Shown here: one piece after another, positions 23,361-35,179 of the stretch
Position numbering within the stretch: position 1 is the first letter of the stretch
Layout: the number at the start of each line of letters is the position of its first letter
Assembly: GCA_033439265.1 (NCBI GenBank)
Contig: JAVTVX010000008.1
Coordinates: forward strand, 4,030,001 to 4,094,000
Direction: 5' to 3'
Origin: Dillenia suffruticosa
Lineage: Eukaryota > Streptophyta > Magnoliopsida > Dilleniales > Dilleniaceae
Length of the DNA: 64,000 bases
Notes under the pieces: generated by a model
Seen by the model: only the letters and a program-made list of their open reading frames with translations
What the model was told of the DNA's origin: nothing
Databases searched by the model: none
Translations under genes and position numbers: made by a program

Positions 23361-26300
23361 ATGGATCTTGGTTGTTTGGATCTGGGTTGCGTGAATGTAC
23401 AGGATAAACAAGGGAAAGATGAAGTTCTTGATTCAACGAGTAATACTAATAACAGAGGAAGCGGAGGAATTGAGTCTGTGTTTGCTTCTTTCAAGTTTAG
23501 CAAGGTATGATTTCTTGAGATTTTTATCATAAAATTGTTTATTTTAATCAATGATTTTTGTTCGATATTCTTGCTATTTATTGGGTTAATTACAAAGCCC
23601 AACACCCTAATTTCTGAAATTTTTCTTTGTGGCAACTGGGTTTTCATTTTTAAATTGGGGATTTGTGACTCCGAATTTCATCTCAACTTTTCCATGACCC
23701 AATTGCCTATTTTGTGATCTTTTCCTTGTTAATTCTGAAAACATTTTGGGTGTAGAAAAAGGGGACATATTACGTTCAAATTTTGATGTTGGAATTGGTG
23801 TTTTCCCATAATAATTCCTCGATGTCTATATGAGATTGTTACTGCCTACCAAAGCCCACATAAACCCCCAACTTGTGATCGGTGAGATTTGAAACTTGCG
23901 TCTCCTAGGGTCATCTCAAAAGATTTTTGTCAATCAACAATTGGTTCGTGTTGGATAGAATTTTACTGCAATTCTTCCTTTCCTCAGAATACGGGACAAA
24001 TTTTATGGTTCTTCAATATGGGTTATCATATTGCTATAGCGAGACTGTGTTTCTATTGAGACGCAGAAGTTCTCTAGAAAATAGTTAGTGATGTAAAATG
24101 TAACAAAACACATATATAAATCATGTAGGACTCTCCCTTTTTGAGTTGCATTATCCCAAAATGACACGCCAAAAATTTCCCCATTTGGTTTGTGGTGATT
24201 TTTATATCCTTCAAATGTCATTGATGTTCTCATTTCAGAATGTCATAGTCAGGCATATCTATGTTGTGGTTGTGTGTTCATTCAAAGTCCTAGAGAGAGA
24301 AATCTCTCTTGGCAAGTCTCCATGTTCTGACCATAGTAATTGTAGTATGGAGGTTTTAAGCCTACACACAAAGTTTGTTTACTGTGTTTGATCGGTACAT
24401 ATGGTTTCCAGGCTATTGCGCATTGTCCAATGGGTTTATTGGTATCCTGCCAGAGAGTAGTAAGGGTTCTCACCATTGTGAAAAGTTGTTATGGTTGAGT
24501 GGGGTATCAATACCTATGTTGTGTGGTATTAGGTATATGTAATGGTTCAGGAGGTTACAAATATTGCCCAAGGAGAACATTGTGTGAAACAACCTTTGTG
24601 CTAAGTTTCATTTTCCTTCTGTTTTAGGTGGAATTTATTCTAGTGTTATTGAGTTTTAATCTTACAGAATAAGTCACCAAGAGAAGCTGGTCAATCATCA
24701 TCAAGTCCCTTGAACAAATTTACATCACAAATCAAAAAGCCACCACATCGTAAAGCTTCTCCGCTTAACTGGTATCCTCGGAAAAAGGTGGAGTCCTACT
24801 TGAAGAGGAAAATAAGGTTGTTACAGGTATTGCCCCATATCCTTTTCTCCATTGAATTCATTGGCTTATACCAAAAAAATGGGTGCCAAGAGAGTTATCT
24901 ATTGTGAATGACTTTCAGGAAGTAGGCGGCATGAATTCAACTCTGGATGAGACCTTAAATGATGCAAATCCCCATTACTGCAGGGTGGAGAGAGAGAAGA
25001 TTGCTGCTAGAGAAGCAGCAAGGAAAGCAATGGAGGCTCGAAAGGCTGCCATGGTGGAAGCATCTTGGTGTAAAATACTTCAAGCAGCTAGGTCAAAGTT
25101 CTACCCTCTGAGTGGATGATTACATTGTAATAAATTTCTTCTTCGGTTTCTTGCATAACATCTTTCCTTATGGTTGCAGAATTCAATGCAGAGAAGCAGA
25201 AGCTTTATTGTTGAAGGCAGAGAAAAGTGTAGCTGAAGCTTTTGATGCAGCGTCTGCTGTTGGTGTGATCATGTATGATAAAGCAGATGACCCTCGAAAG
25301 CTTTGTGAAGTTGAATCCTCCAGTGTAACCAAAGGAGGATCCACAACACACACAATAAAAGCATCTCTTGAAACTGCATTTGAGGTTGATAAAGAAGTGG
25401 CTGCTGCAGTAAAATCTGCATTCATCAAGCTTGCAAATTGTCCTACTGTGAAGAAGGAAGAGTTCAAGGATTTGCTAAGGAAAATCAGTGAGAATCCGGA
25501 TACAGACGGAAATAGTTCAGATGTTTCAGAGTTATCAGAATGTGAATCAGATACAGGGTCAGAATTTGACCCCCAAAATGATGATGGCTTTGTAGATGAG
25601 GACTCAACCAGTAGAATGCTGAGCATGGAGTTGGGGCAGAGGAAGTTTAGGAAGAGGCAGCTGTCCGACAAGTTTAACACAGCAAAGCTTGTGGACATGA
25701 TGCTTGAAAGGCTAAAGTGTTTGCAGGAAGATGAACTTGCCTCTCTTGCAACGATAGTTGCAACTTGTGGTTTGAATGCTGCTTTGGCTGAAGTGGAAAA
25801 CCTTAAGCAACATAAAATCCAGTTTGCTTCTGACTATACTTTCAATACGACTCGTAGTTCTTCTCGAAGAATGTCTTCCATGGGAGTAGGAAATGTGAAA
25901 AGTTCTGATTTCGATTCCTCTAATGATGGACAGGTGAGAAAGCAGCAAGTGGAATCAGAACTCCCAAGTTTGGATAAGTTTTTGGTCAAGCGCATGTCAA
26001 AACTTGAGAGGGAGGTACAGGAGGCAAAGAACACTAGAAAAAATGTGTCTGAAGAAACAGTTGATTTTGTCAAGAAGTCTGATCATAGGAAAAGTGATGT
26101 GGAAGAAGTTCCAAGCCTCGATACCTTTCTGGTGAAGCATGTCTCGAGACTTGAAAGAGAGATACAGGAAGCCAAGAACAGAAGGAAAAATGATTCTGCA
26201 ACCCGTGTGGATGAAAAACAAAGCGAGAAAGAAAACATTGACCTGAACAATAAAGCACTAGACAACAATGATAACACTGTTTCATCTGAGGTTGTGGAAA

Positions 26301-27207
26301 CATTTTCTACCCGAGATGGAAAGATGGGGGTCAATGAGTTGGAAACTAGTATCGATAGGATTTTGGTTAAACCTGTGCATAGGTTAGAGAGGGAGAAAAT
26401 GCAAGCACTATCATTAGGCACAGGTGAAATTCAAAGACAGCAAAAGAAACAAGGAGGAAGCAATACAGGAACTTGCGAAGGCTTGGACAAAGTCTTAGTA
26501 AAGCATGTTTCTAGACTAGAGAGAGAGAAAATAGTACTTGGCTCGAAGGGGGATGAAGTAAGGGTTAACAGGAGAAATGTCAACACACACATGGACCCAG
26601 GTGAAGGTGGTTTGGATCAAGTATTGATTAAACATAAGTCAAAACTAGAGAGGGAAAAGATGGCTGCAGCAGCTCAGGAACCAGATGAAAAACCTAGAAT
26701 ATCAGTATCCCAACGTCGTGAGGCAAGGGAGAGAGAGCTTCAGGAAGCATGGAGAGGCCTCAGCCTAGGAAAGACAAGTGAAGAAGCTGGCGGTTTGCAT
26801 CAAGTGTTGGTTAAGCATAAGTCAAGATTAGAAAGGGAAAAGATGGCTGCAGCTCAGCAACAAGATGAACCACCAAGAAACTCAATATCCCAGCGTCGTG
26901 AGGCAAGGGATAGAGAGCTTCAAGAAGCATGGGGAGGCTTGGGGTTAGGGAATTCTATTAAGCCACATCTTTCACGACTTGAACGAGAAAGGGCAAGTCA
27001 TCTTCCTCTTGCTAAATGAAATGTTTCGTATGAATTCCCTCTTCTTGCGAATACTGATTTTGCCTGATAGAGCTGCATCTACATTATAGATAAAAAACCA
27101 TTTTTCTTGGATTTACATAACCTTGTTTCTTTGTGCTACATCCGCAGGCTGCTTGGATGAAAGCTGAGGAGGAGGAAAGAAGGCGAGCTGCAAAGGAGGT
27201 TGAGTAA
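23361..27207 (+). CDS. Plant-specific coiled-coil protein with repeated LVKH-x-S-RLERE module
   Basis: Function unknown. Five exons: 23361–23504, 24668–24826, 24919–25091, 25180–26992 and 27148–27207, giving 782 aa with all phases matching. It starts MDLGCLDLGC; exon 2 has KKPPHRKASPLNWYPRKK and exon 3 the charged stretch REKIAAREAARKAMEARKAA. I associate this layout with Arabidopsis At5g13560-like proteins, often labelled SMC-like, but there are no SMC ATPase motifs, so the label should not be trusted. Exon 4 holds seven copies of a module with the pattern (S/G)LDxxLVKxxSRLERE at about residues 422, 471, 549, 593, 636, 697 and 752, mixed with acidic and coiled-coil segments. The last intron uses a GC donor (AGG|GCAAGT) and joins RLERER to AAWMKAEEEERRRAAKEVE. 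If that intron is kept, the protein ends instead with ASHLPLAK at 27019. It is probably cytosolic or nuclear. An AATAAA signal is near 27306. Confidence 0.88.
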
Positions 27208-28464
27208 CTTTGTTCTTGGAATGAGCAATGATAAGATTGGCTGTGCTCTCTTTTAGTTCTGCATTTTGTGGTTCTGTGCTGAACCTATTCATTAAGACGT
27301 TTTCCAAATAAAGCCTTTACTTGGAGATGCCTTGCTCTCCATGCTTTAGAAACTGCATGTTTTATACATTTCTTTTGAAACTGTATTCTTCATTCAAATC
27401 AGATTTTTGGTTTTTTGTCTCGAGTTCTCTTGGGTTCACTGATAAAATTGGAAAGATGCAGACAATATTGCTTGTACTGCCTTTTTGTACATTCAGTGCT
27501 TGATTTTCTGGGAATCGTCATCATCATCAGTTGCCTTTCATAGAGTCGATTTTTCTCTTGTTGCTCCTCTATTCTCAGATTTTGACAGAATTGGAGTAAG
27601 CACAAGCTTGATCTTTGATCACCAATAATGTGATTAAGCGGACTCTTTGCAGAAGGCTTGTTAGAGTCAATGTCTCTCGGATGTTCTGCAAGTTGCGACC
27701 TCCTATGAAATGCGCGTATTAATAGCATAACATAAGAGGATCATCGATGATGAACTGAAGTTTATAATTTGGCTTGCAATTTAGTAAGTTTGAAACTGCA
27801 TGCCAGGGTAGTTTGTGAACTATACACCTTGTGAAGGAACACTAGAATTTTGGTAGGATTGATCACATATTTTACAATGGTGGACCCTTATGGGACTGAA
27901 ATTGCAGTGAGCTGGGTTTGAGAAATTATAATGAAGATATGACTCTGTTTAGAACAAAATTCATCAGTAGGGAATGACAATCAGAATCCTCCTCCCCCAT
28001 TTTTAACTGTCTATGAGTTCAGTTTTTATACCTTTTCCCATCTGTGCTTTTTGACATCTTGTTGATCTCACGTTTGGTCTGCAGTTTTGGGTAGCAATGC
28101 ATGTCAATACTCTGCATTGTCAGCATTCTAGTCTCCATCACTCTCTAGTAGTCAAATTTCCTTGGTTCATTTTGTTGTCGAGTTTTATGAGTTCAAGACA
28201 ATTTGCTTTGTTACTGATCTCCTGTGACTAATATTTCTATAAATTATATCTTAAAATTTAGTTTCTTTTCTGATCTTTTCCGGATAATCAATTTTATATT
28301 AGTTTTTTTGTTTGATTGATAATCAATTTATTATATCTAACTAATTTAAATCAGACTAATGCGGGTTATTTCTAGCCGTTCATTAATTCCACAAAAAGGT
28401 GAAAGAGCAAGAAACACTATAGTATGAGAGCCTCTCATATGTATACCTCAAAAAGAAAGATTAT
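27208..28464. other. 3' UTR and spacer
   Basis: 3' UTR of the coiled-coil gene, then spacer of more balanced base composition than the neighbouring AT-rich DNA. A minus-strand frame at 27728–27399 exists but has no recognisable family, start context or splice partner. Confidence 0.4.
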
Positions 28465-28673
28465 ACCGATATGAGTTGACTCAATTAGATATGAGATTGA
28501 GTTTCCTTAAAAATGATCTAATTTTGACTCCTGCTGGGAGTATCGGTTCCCCGTTGGGAGACCCACCATTCGAAAAGGAGCCATTGCAACGGTCGGTTCG
28601 AATTAGTTTGGACGAAACCCCGGATATTAGGCGGTATCCAAGACATGGTATAAAAAAAAAAAAAAAAAAAAAG
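28465..28673 (+). mobile_element. Probable tRNA-derived SINE with poly(A) tail
   Basis: Starts with a tRNA-like head (GAGTTGACTCAATTAGATAT as A-box region and TTTTGACTCCTGC as B-box-like), has a GC-richer body with CGGTTCCCCGTTGGGAGACC and CGGTCGGTTCGAATTAG, and ends in about 20 A at 28650–28671. This is the layout of a plant SINE. No clear target-site duplication was seen. Confidence 0.45.
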
Positions 28674-29765
28674 CTATAAAATGGAAATTAGAAGGCGAGA
28701 TTGGAGATTGGATTAACCGAAGTGGGGAGATTTTTAATGTGAAAAAATATTGGTATAATAATTATTTTAATTTTATATTGAGTAATTTGATTTTTTTTTT
28801 TTACTTTAAAAGTTATTTTTTTATTTTAAATTGTTTACTATAATAAAAAATTATAAATAATATAAGATAAAATGAAGATACACGAAAAGATTTTCGACAA
28901 GGTACTCTGCACCTTTCTCCGAATAATCATAACTCCAACTCAAAATGACCCAATGTGACCAACTAATTACCAAACACTTTATGCAGAATCAAGATTAAGC
29001 TGCAAGCAGGAAGTTTTGGTCCATTCAAAATTACAGAGCAGACCCACCTGAGAAGAGTCGAGGAGGAGCTGGGAAGAAGTGTGTGCTTGGATTCTGCTGA
29101 CACTTCCCATTCCTAAGAGAGCTCGAACTTGGACATTGACTCAGTGTTTTCAATATTAATTTAATATTCTGCGTTATATAATTACTATTTAAACCCCACG
29201 TATTCCTACCCATCTAACCTTTTCGGAAAGCATGTCTTTTTCTTAAACAATCGTTTTACGATAATTAATTTATTAATTCTGATTAATAAGATTCAATCAA
29301 TTTGGAAAATAAACACAATTAAGGTCCTGCAATTTGCAAAGGCCCCTTGGGCGTGTGGGAGTGGGATTCATTCTTTTGGACTTGGACCCTTCTGGTGAAG
29401 TGGAAATTGCTGGCTTTCGCCCCCACCATTGATGGCCCCCACCATTGATAGCCCCACTAATATTCCACAAACACTGTTTTTTGTTTACTAATTTACTTTG
29501 ACTTTTTCTGTTGGTTTCCATTCACCCCATTTCGCAATGTTAGGTGGCTTTCGGTTTCAAACCCTATTTTCTTTTTTATCTTATCACTGTCTAAAATTAT
29601 ATTTTAATTAATTTAATTTAAATATTTATAAAAACTCTATCAAGAAACAACTTTTTAATATAATATTTTTATTTTTAAATTTTAAATTTTAAATTTAATT
29701 AAATAATTTATTATCTCGTCTCGTCTGACCGAATTTCAATTTTCAATCTCTCTTCTTGGTTTGAC
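28674..29765. other. Intergenic spacer
   Basis: No gene seen. A 15–17 base duplication (CCCCCACCATTGATGGC followed by CCCCCACCATTGATAGC) lies at about 29419–29455. Confidence 0.4.
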
Positions 29766-29768
29766 TAA

Positions 29769-30383
29769 GGGGAAGTTTGGTTCGTTGAAGGGGAAGGAGA
29801 GGGGGAGGGAGAGAGTGGAGATATGAAAATAAATATATATATATTTTTTATTTTTTTGGTTAATATCATCTTATTTATTATTATACAAATATAAAATAAT
29901 ATTTTTTATATTTTTTACTATATAATTTTTTTTTTAATTTAAAATATTTTTTTCTAAAAATATAAGTTTTCAAAAAATAGTTATGTAATATATTTTTCTT
30001 ATTTTTTATAAATTATTTTTATTATTATTTTATATTAAATAAAATTAGAATATTAATATAAAAAAGTAAAATTAGAAAAAAAGAATTTGTTAATGAAAAA
30101 ATTAAATTTTATTATTTTATATTAAATAAAATTAAAATAAAAAATAATGGATAATTAAAGAAGGACAAAAATAAATTTGTTCAAAATTTTTATTTTTTTT
30201 TCTGTTTTAATCAATATTGAGACGGAAATGATTTAAAAAAAAAAAAGAGAAAAAGAGATTATATTTCACGTTTTTTTTTCCTCCATATTTCTTTTCTTAC
30301 CAAATGACCGAAAAATGTCATTTCCCTTCGCTTCTGCAGCCCTTTCATTTTTCCTTCCACTTTTCGCTTCAACCAAACTAGCC
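29769..30383. mobile_element. Tourist-like MITE (PIF/Harbinger type), TAA target duplication
   Basis: A 615-bp AT-rich element flanked by TAA on both sides (29766–29768 and 30384–30386). The termini are inverted repeats: GGGGAAGTTTGGTTCGTTGA on the left, GGCTAGTTTGGTTGAAGCGA as the reverse complement of the right end, both followed by purine-rich GAAGG sequence. A 3-bp TAA duplication with GGx…GTTTGGTT ends is typical of PIF/Harbinger MITEs. It has no coding capacity. It lies about 310 bases upstream of the LRR gene's start, in its promoter. Confidence 0.75.
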
Positions 30384-30469
30384 TAAGTTTTCTACTTTAT
30401 GGTGGGACCCATTCATTCACCTTCTCGAACACGCCAAAGTGGCCAATTATTTCACGACCAATGCGTGTC

Positions 30470-30495
30470 ATCTCTCTCTCTCTCTCTCTCTCCCT
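30470..30495 (+). promoter_or_regulatory. CT tract upstream of LRR gene
   Basis: About 22 bases of pure CT, some 205 bases upstream of the LRR gene's ATG, in the expected promoter or leader. Confidence 0.5.
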
Positions 30496-30697
30496 GAAAA
30501 CGAGAGTGGACTTGACTACTTTTAATCTTTCTATCAGTTGCCATATCTGACCTGCTCAAAACCAAAGCCCCATAGATTGCTTCCTTCCTCTTTTGTTTTG
30601 TTTACGTTTTTCATAAACACTTACCTTCCCCCAACAAAGAGAAAAGCAAGTTCATTTCCTAGAACTCTTTCTCTGCATAGATCTGCTCTTCAATCAA

Positions 30698-30999
30698 ATG
30701 GATTCTTCCTATCCCTCTCTCTGTATTCTTCTTCTTCCTATTCTTCTCTCTCTCCCCTTCCCTTCTCTCTCCACCAACTCTGAAGGTTAGTACAGTCAAG
30801 TCACCCTACCCCATCAAATCTCTCATGTGGGTTTCTACTGATTTTGTTTATTCTGCAACAGGAAATGCTCTATATGCCTTAAGAAGCAGATTTTCAGATC
30901 CAACAAATGTTTTGCAGAGCTGGGAACCAACCCTTGTTAACCCTTGCACTTGGTTCCATGTCACCTGTGACTCCAACAGTCATGTCATCCGTTTGTAAG

Positions 31000-31030
<31 letters not shown>

Positions 31031-33037
31031 CGTCGTTTTTTTTTTCTCTCTTCCTTTGGGGAATTAAATTTTCTTTCTTATCTTTGCAGGGATTTGGGGA
31101 ATTCTAATATTTCTGGGACCTTGGGACCTGAGCTTGGCCAACTCCAGCATCTTCAGTACTTGTATGAGTCTTTTTTCCTATCCTTTTTTGTCCCCTATGA
31201 AACCCGGTTCAGAATTTTCATCTTAGGAAAATTTGTGTATTTGGGTGGCATTAAATATGTTTGTCAATACAGAATGAAATTTTCTTGAACTCAACCATAT
31301 AAAAAGAGGGAATTCTTTTTTTTTTTTTTTAAGCGATTAAATCTTGCTATTTTGAACCTAGACTGAATAAAAGATAAAATAGAGATCATATGTTAAGTAA
31401 AAGATAGAAGATTTTTTGATGGGTTTCCAAGCGATAAAAGGTGCAAACTTGTGAACAATTATAAGTTTTGGATGTGGGCTTGAAATTTTAGCTCATGGGC
31501 TTCTTTGGCCTCTTTGAATTTGATGCAGGGAGCTATATAGGAATAACATTGGAGGAAAAATCCCAAAGGAGTTGGGTAATTTGAAGAACCTTGTGAGCTT
31601 GGACTTGTATGAAAACAAGTTTGAAGGCAAAATCCCGAAATCATTTTCCAAATTGAAGTCTCTGAGATTCATGTAAGCAAAAACATTTGTAATTTGATGG
31701 AATTATGCACTGACATTTGTTGCTAAACTAATTTGGGTTTTTTTGCTTGTACAGGAGGTTAAATAACAACAAGCTAACTGGACCAATTCCGAGGGAACTC
31801 ACCACTCTCTCTAACCTTAAAGTTTTGTAAGTCTGAGATCAGTTGTAATTTTGTTTTTTGTTCTTTTGATTCCTCTTGATATCATTTTTGCTCATGATTG
31901 ATATTTGGATGTTGCAGTGATGTTTCGAATAACGATCTGTGTGGAACAATCCCAGTTGACGGTCCGTTTTCCACATTTCCAATGGAAAGGTACTGTCTTG
32001 ATACTCTATCCCCTTTCAACTCCACTTTCTTGTGAACTGCTGATATCGAGTCTGTTGTGGTTTCATGTTTCAATCTACATGTCCTAGAGTAGACACAAGT
32101 GACCTAATTTGCCCTCATCAAGCTCCTATATGTGATTCCCAGTTTGTCAATTTGCTTTGAATCGTTTAGCAGTTGGAGATTCTAAACAGTTGCAAGCCAA
32201 TTTTTCCTATTTGTCTGAGAAAACTTACTCTTGTATTTTATCAGACTACTTTTATAATATACTTGTCTATTTTTGCCTGATAATGAACAAGCTACTATAC
32301 ATTTGATGCTTAACCCAAGAAATGGGCATCTAAGAACCTGACATTGTTTATGACTGTTGCAACCTATAGAATTTTCTTCTAGTTTTATTTGTCAAGACCT
32401 TGTATCACTTTCTGGTTTCATTTGAAACTTAAATATTAGATACGAAATATTTTAGTACAAGTCTAATCCACATGTGCTTTTGCTTGCTTGTTCATTTAGG
32501 AAATATCGTTGAAATGCATTTTTTTTGGTTGCCATTCATTATGAATCTTTTTCTTACCTATAACTTGCTAAACGCTTTGCATAACTCTTTCTAATTGCAT
32601 TTGGACTTAGAATTGGGGAGTGTAGATGACATTTAGGTTGGGATGTCGATTGTTGTCCCTTGTAATCTTTGAAATGCACAAGACCTCTTGATGCCCTAAA
32701 AATAGACCTAATTATCAGTTCATGGGCATGCGGAACCACTTTTTTGTCCGCTACATGCTTTACTCAAGATGGCCGTAACAACACAAACATGAGTTGAAGG
32801 GCATTCTTAGTGCCTATGTTGTGGGGTACTGATGAACTTGTAGGACCTGTGTCAGAAATATAGCGCTTGATGACTTTTGATTCATTTAGGTTACATTTTA
32901 GTTCTCCTAGTTAAAATTCAACTTTTCAACATTGTGAAGCAAACTCAATTATATGCTGTTACTGTTTCAGTTATGAGAACAACAGACTGAATGGACCGGA
33001 ACTACAAGGACTTGCCTCTTATGACTTCGGCTGCTGA
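30698..33037 (+). CDS. Short secreted LRR protein (SERK-ectodomain-like, LRR1/At5g21090 type)
   Basis: Extracellular leucine-rich-repeat protein without a kinase. Seven exons: 30698–30785, 30862–30994, 31090–31161, 31529–31672, 31755–31826, 31918–31989 and 32971–33037, giving 215 aa. The start [20 protein letters not shown] is a signal peptide. Residues about 30–70 are the LRRNT cap with the paired cysteines ([10 protein letters not shown]). About five repeats follow ([79 protein letters not shown]). It ends [14 protein letters not shown], a tail I recall from this family, where the SERK transmembrane part would begin. The internal exons are 72 or 144 bases, one or two repeats each, with phase-2 introns, as in SERK genes. 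From pepper and rice literature, such proteins bind HIR proteins and affect cell death in immunity; for this gene that is inference. AATAAA signals lie at about 33203 and 33370. Confidence 0.93.
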
Positions 33038-35145
33038 AGTAAGCTAAAACTCTTGTATATCGATGGATGCCTAAAGATATGAAAAACTTGAACTATACTC
33101 ACCTAGGTTGAATGAGAAGGCTGCAGATTGATGTGTTAAAAAGTGCTCATGTATTGACAATACAGTTGTTTATGTGGACAATTAATGTAATTCTGGCTTG
33201 TAAAATAAACAAGATCGAGAAGCTTCTGTTTAGGAGTCTTGGACTGAAGAAGCTTCAATTTCAACAGTGCATCAGTCTGAACCGTAAAGGCCAAACAGGA
33301 TCTGGGCGGTCGAGAAACTGGTCCTAAGACCGATTTATGTATGGGGATTTTTGTCTTCTATATGACCAGAATAAAGTTTCATCAGTCTTTTAAGTGGTCT
33401 CCAAAACATGATTCTGCTTTCTTAGAAAAGCATATGAATCATCGAAATGTCTAAAATTTTATCAAAATTTGCATGGTTATCACAATTGATAACCTGCAAT
33501 GACTGGTATATCACATTAATCTTACCTAAATTCAATCAGAAGGGTGGGAAAGAAGTCAAGGAAGCAACTGATATCTTAAAGTTGATTTCACCATTTCAGG
33601 CTCCCTCTCAAGCGGTGCAACACCATCCCTAATGGAGATGGAGTGCTTCACTTCCGTCTGGCATCTCTCATGTATGTTTAGAAATCTGCATTCAAGCTCC
33701 AAGTAGAAAACACAATGAAAATCGAATTGGAAATTATATAATTTATTTGGATTAATAATTGAATAAAAATATGAGTTTAAAAATAAAATTTTTAAATTAT
33801 TGGATTTCTAAAATTAAGTGAAGATATAAGTTTTTAAAATCTATTTTTAAAATATTTGATTTCTGATCAAATTTCTGATTGCAAGCCAAATGCCTGAGTT
33901 CTTCTTTCATATTGAGGGCGTCAATGTAAAAATTTTTTATTAACGGGGTTTGCAAAAATTAGAATTGTACATGGCACTGACCTTCAAAGAGTGGGCCTCT
34001 GCAAGAACTCGAATATTCGAATTTATGAGAAGGCCGCGAGCAACGTGAAAATTGACGTGTCAAGAACGTATTCTTCTTGGGAAACACGTGTCAAAATTTT
34101 CGTGGGAGGACAACCTGAATTTGAGGAACCATTTCAATTTTATAGGAAGTTGAAAATTCAGACTTTTTCCTTTGTACTCTCTCAACATAAAAAGTTGAGC
34201 ACGCGCTTTTGTTCTTTGGTAATATTGCGAATGCTATATGATAATAAAAAAATTATAAATTATTAAAATATTTTTAATTAAATAAAAGTTTTAAAACATA
34301 TTGAACAAGACTATAACATAAAATTTTATTTTAAATCATTGTGTATATGATATTATTTATTTTTTATTTTATTTTATTTTCATAAGAAATATTTTTATCA
34401 AAAATTGATTTTTTTTTATGTATACTCATAAAGTTATCGTGAGTATTATGAAGATTTCAATATTGATGCATAGGAGAAAGAAAAAAAAATTAAATCTTTC
34501 CCTCCAAATATAAAATTTGTTATATATTGCCTTAAAAAATCACTGAACTATAATTTAACTGATATCGTTCCATTTTTCTTTAAAAATCCCACATTCGTGT
34601 CCCTCTTATAAATTAAAAAATATATATTATCTCAAAAGTTTCATTACTTTTTATAGTTACTGAATATAAAAATAATTTGAAAAATTTTTTTATTTTATAA
34701 AAAACAAAGATTTTTTTTTTTTTTTTTACATTAGTGAGTATAAAATGTAAAATTATATTAAATATGAAAAAAATAGTGAATTTTTTAAATGATACCGAGT
34801 ATTCTCCTTTCAAATACATCTATGCTTGGTATTTTAAAGTCTAAAACTATTCAAATTTTTATTAATAATATTAAATTGTGGTTTTATTTTTATAGAAATT
34901 CAAAAAATACCATAAACATTTCTCCTAAATTTTCTTTTTGAAATAGTAACATAGGTTGAGAAAGCGAGTACCAAGCATTTCATACTCGAGAAAATACAGG
35001 AAACAAATCAGGCAATTAGTAAAACCAAATTTCCCAGCAAGACCCTTCAAGGCTGCAACTTTGGTCACATACGTCTTTCTCTTTCTACAAAAACCCTTCT
35101 CTTTCTCTCTCTAGCACCCTCCTAAAACCCTCAAACTTCCAAAGA
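33038..35145. other. 3' UTR of LRR gene and AT-rich spacer
   Basis: 3' UTR to about 33400, then AT-rich spacer with homopolymer runs. No gene or complete element recognised. The region from about 34950 is the promoter side of the Mpv17 gene. Confidence 0.5.
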
Positions 35146-35172
35146 AGAGAGAGAGAGAGAGAGAGAGAGAGG
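35146..35172 (+). promoter_or_regulatory. GA tract in 5' UTR of Mpv17-family gene
   Basis: Pure GA run ending 8 bases upstream of the start codon at 35180. Probably transcribed. Confidence 0.6.
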
Positions 35173-35179
35173 TAGAGAG

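Noticed and set aside
25183-26421. Several long minus-strand frames opposite the coiled-coil exon
   Set aside because: They are antisense shadows of a firmly supported coding exon and resemble no family.
27399-27728. Minus-strand frame of 109 codons downstream of the coiled-coil gene
   Set aside because: Somewhat gene-like composition, but no family, no splice partner and no promoter context; probably chance.
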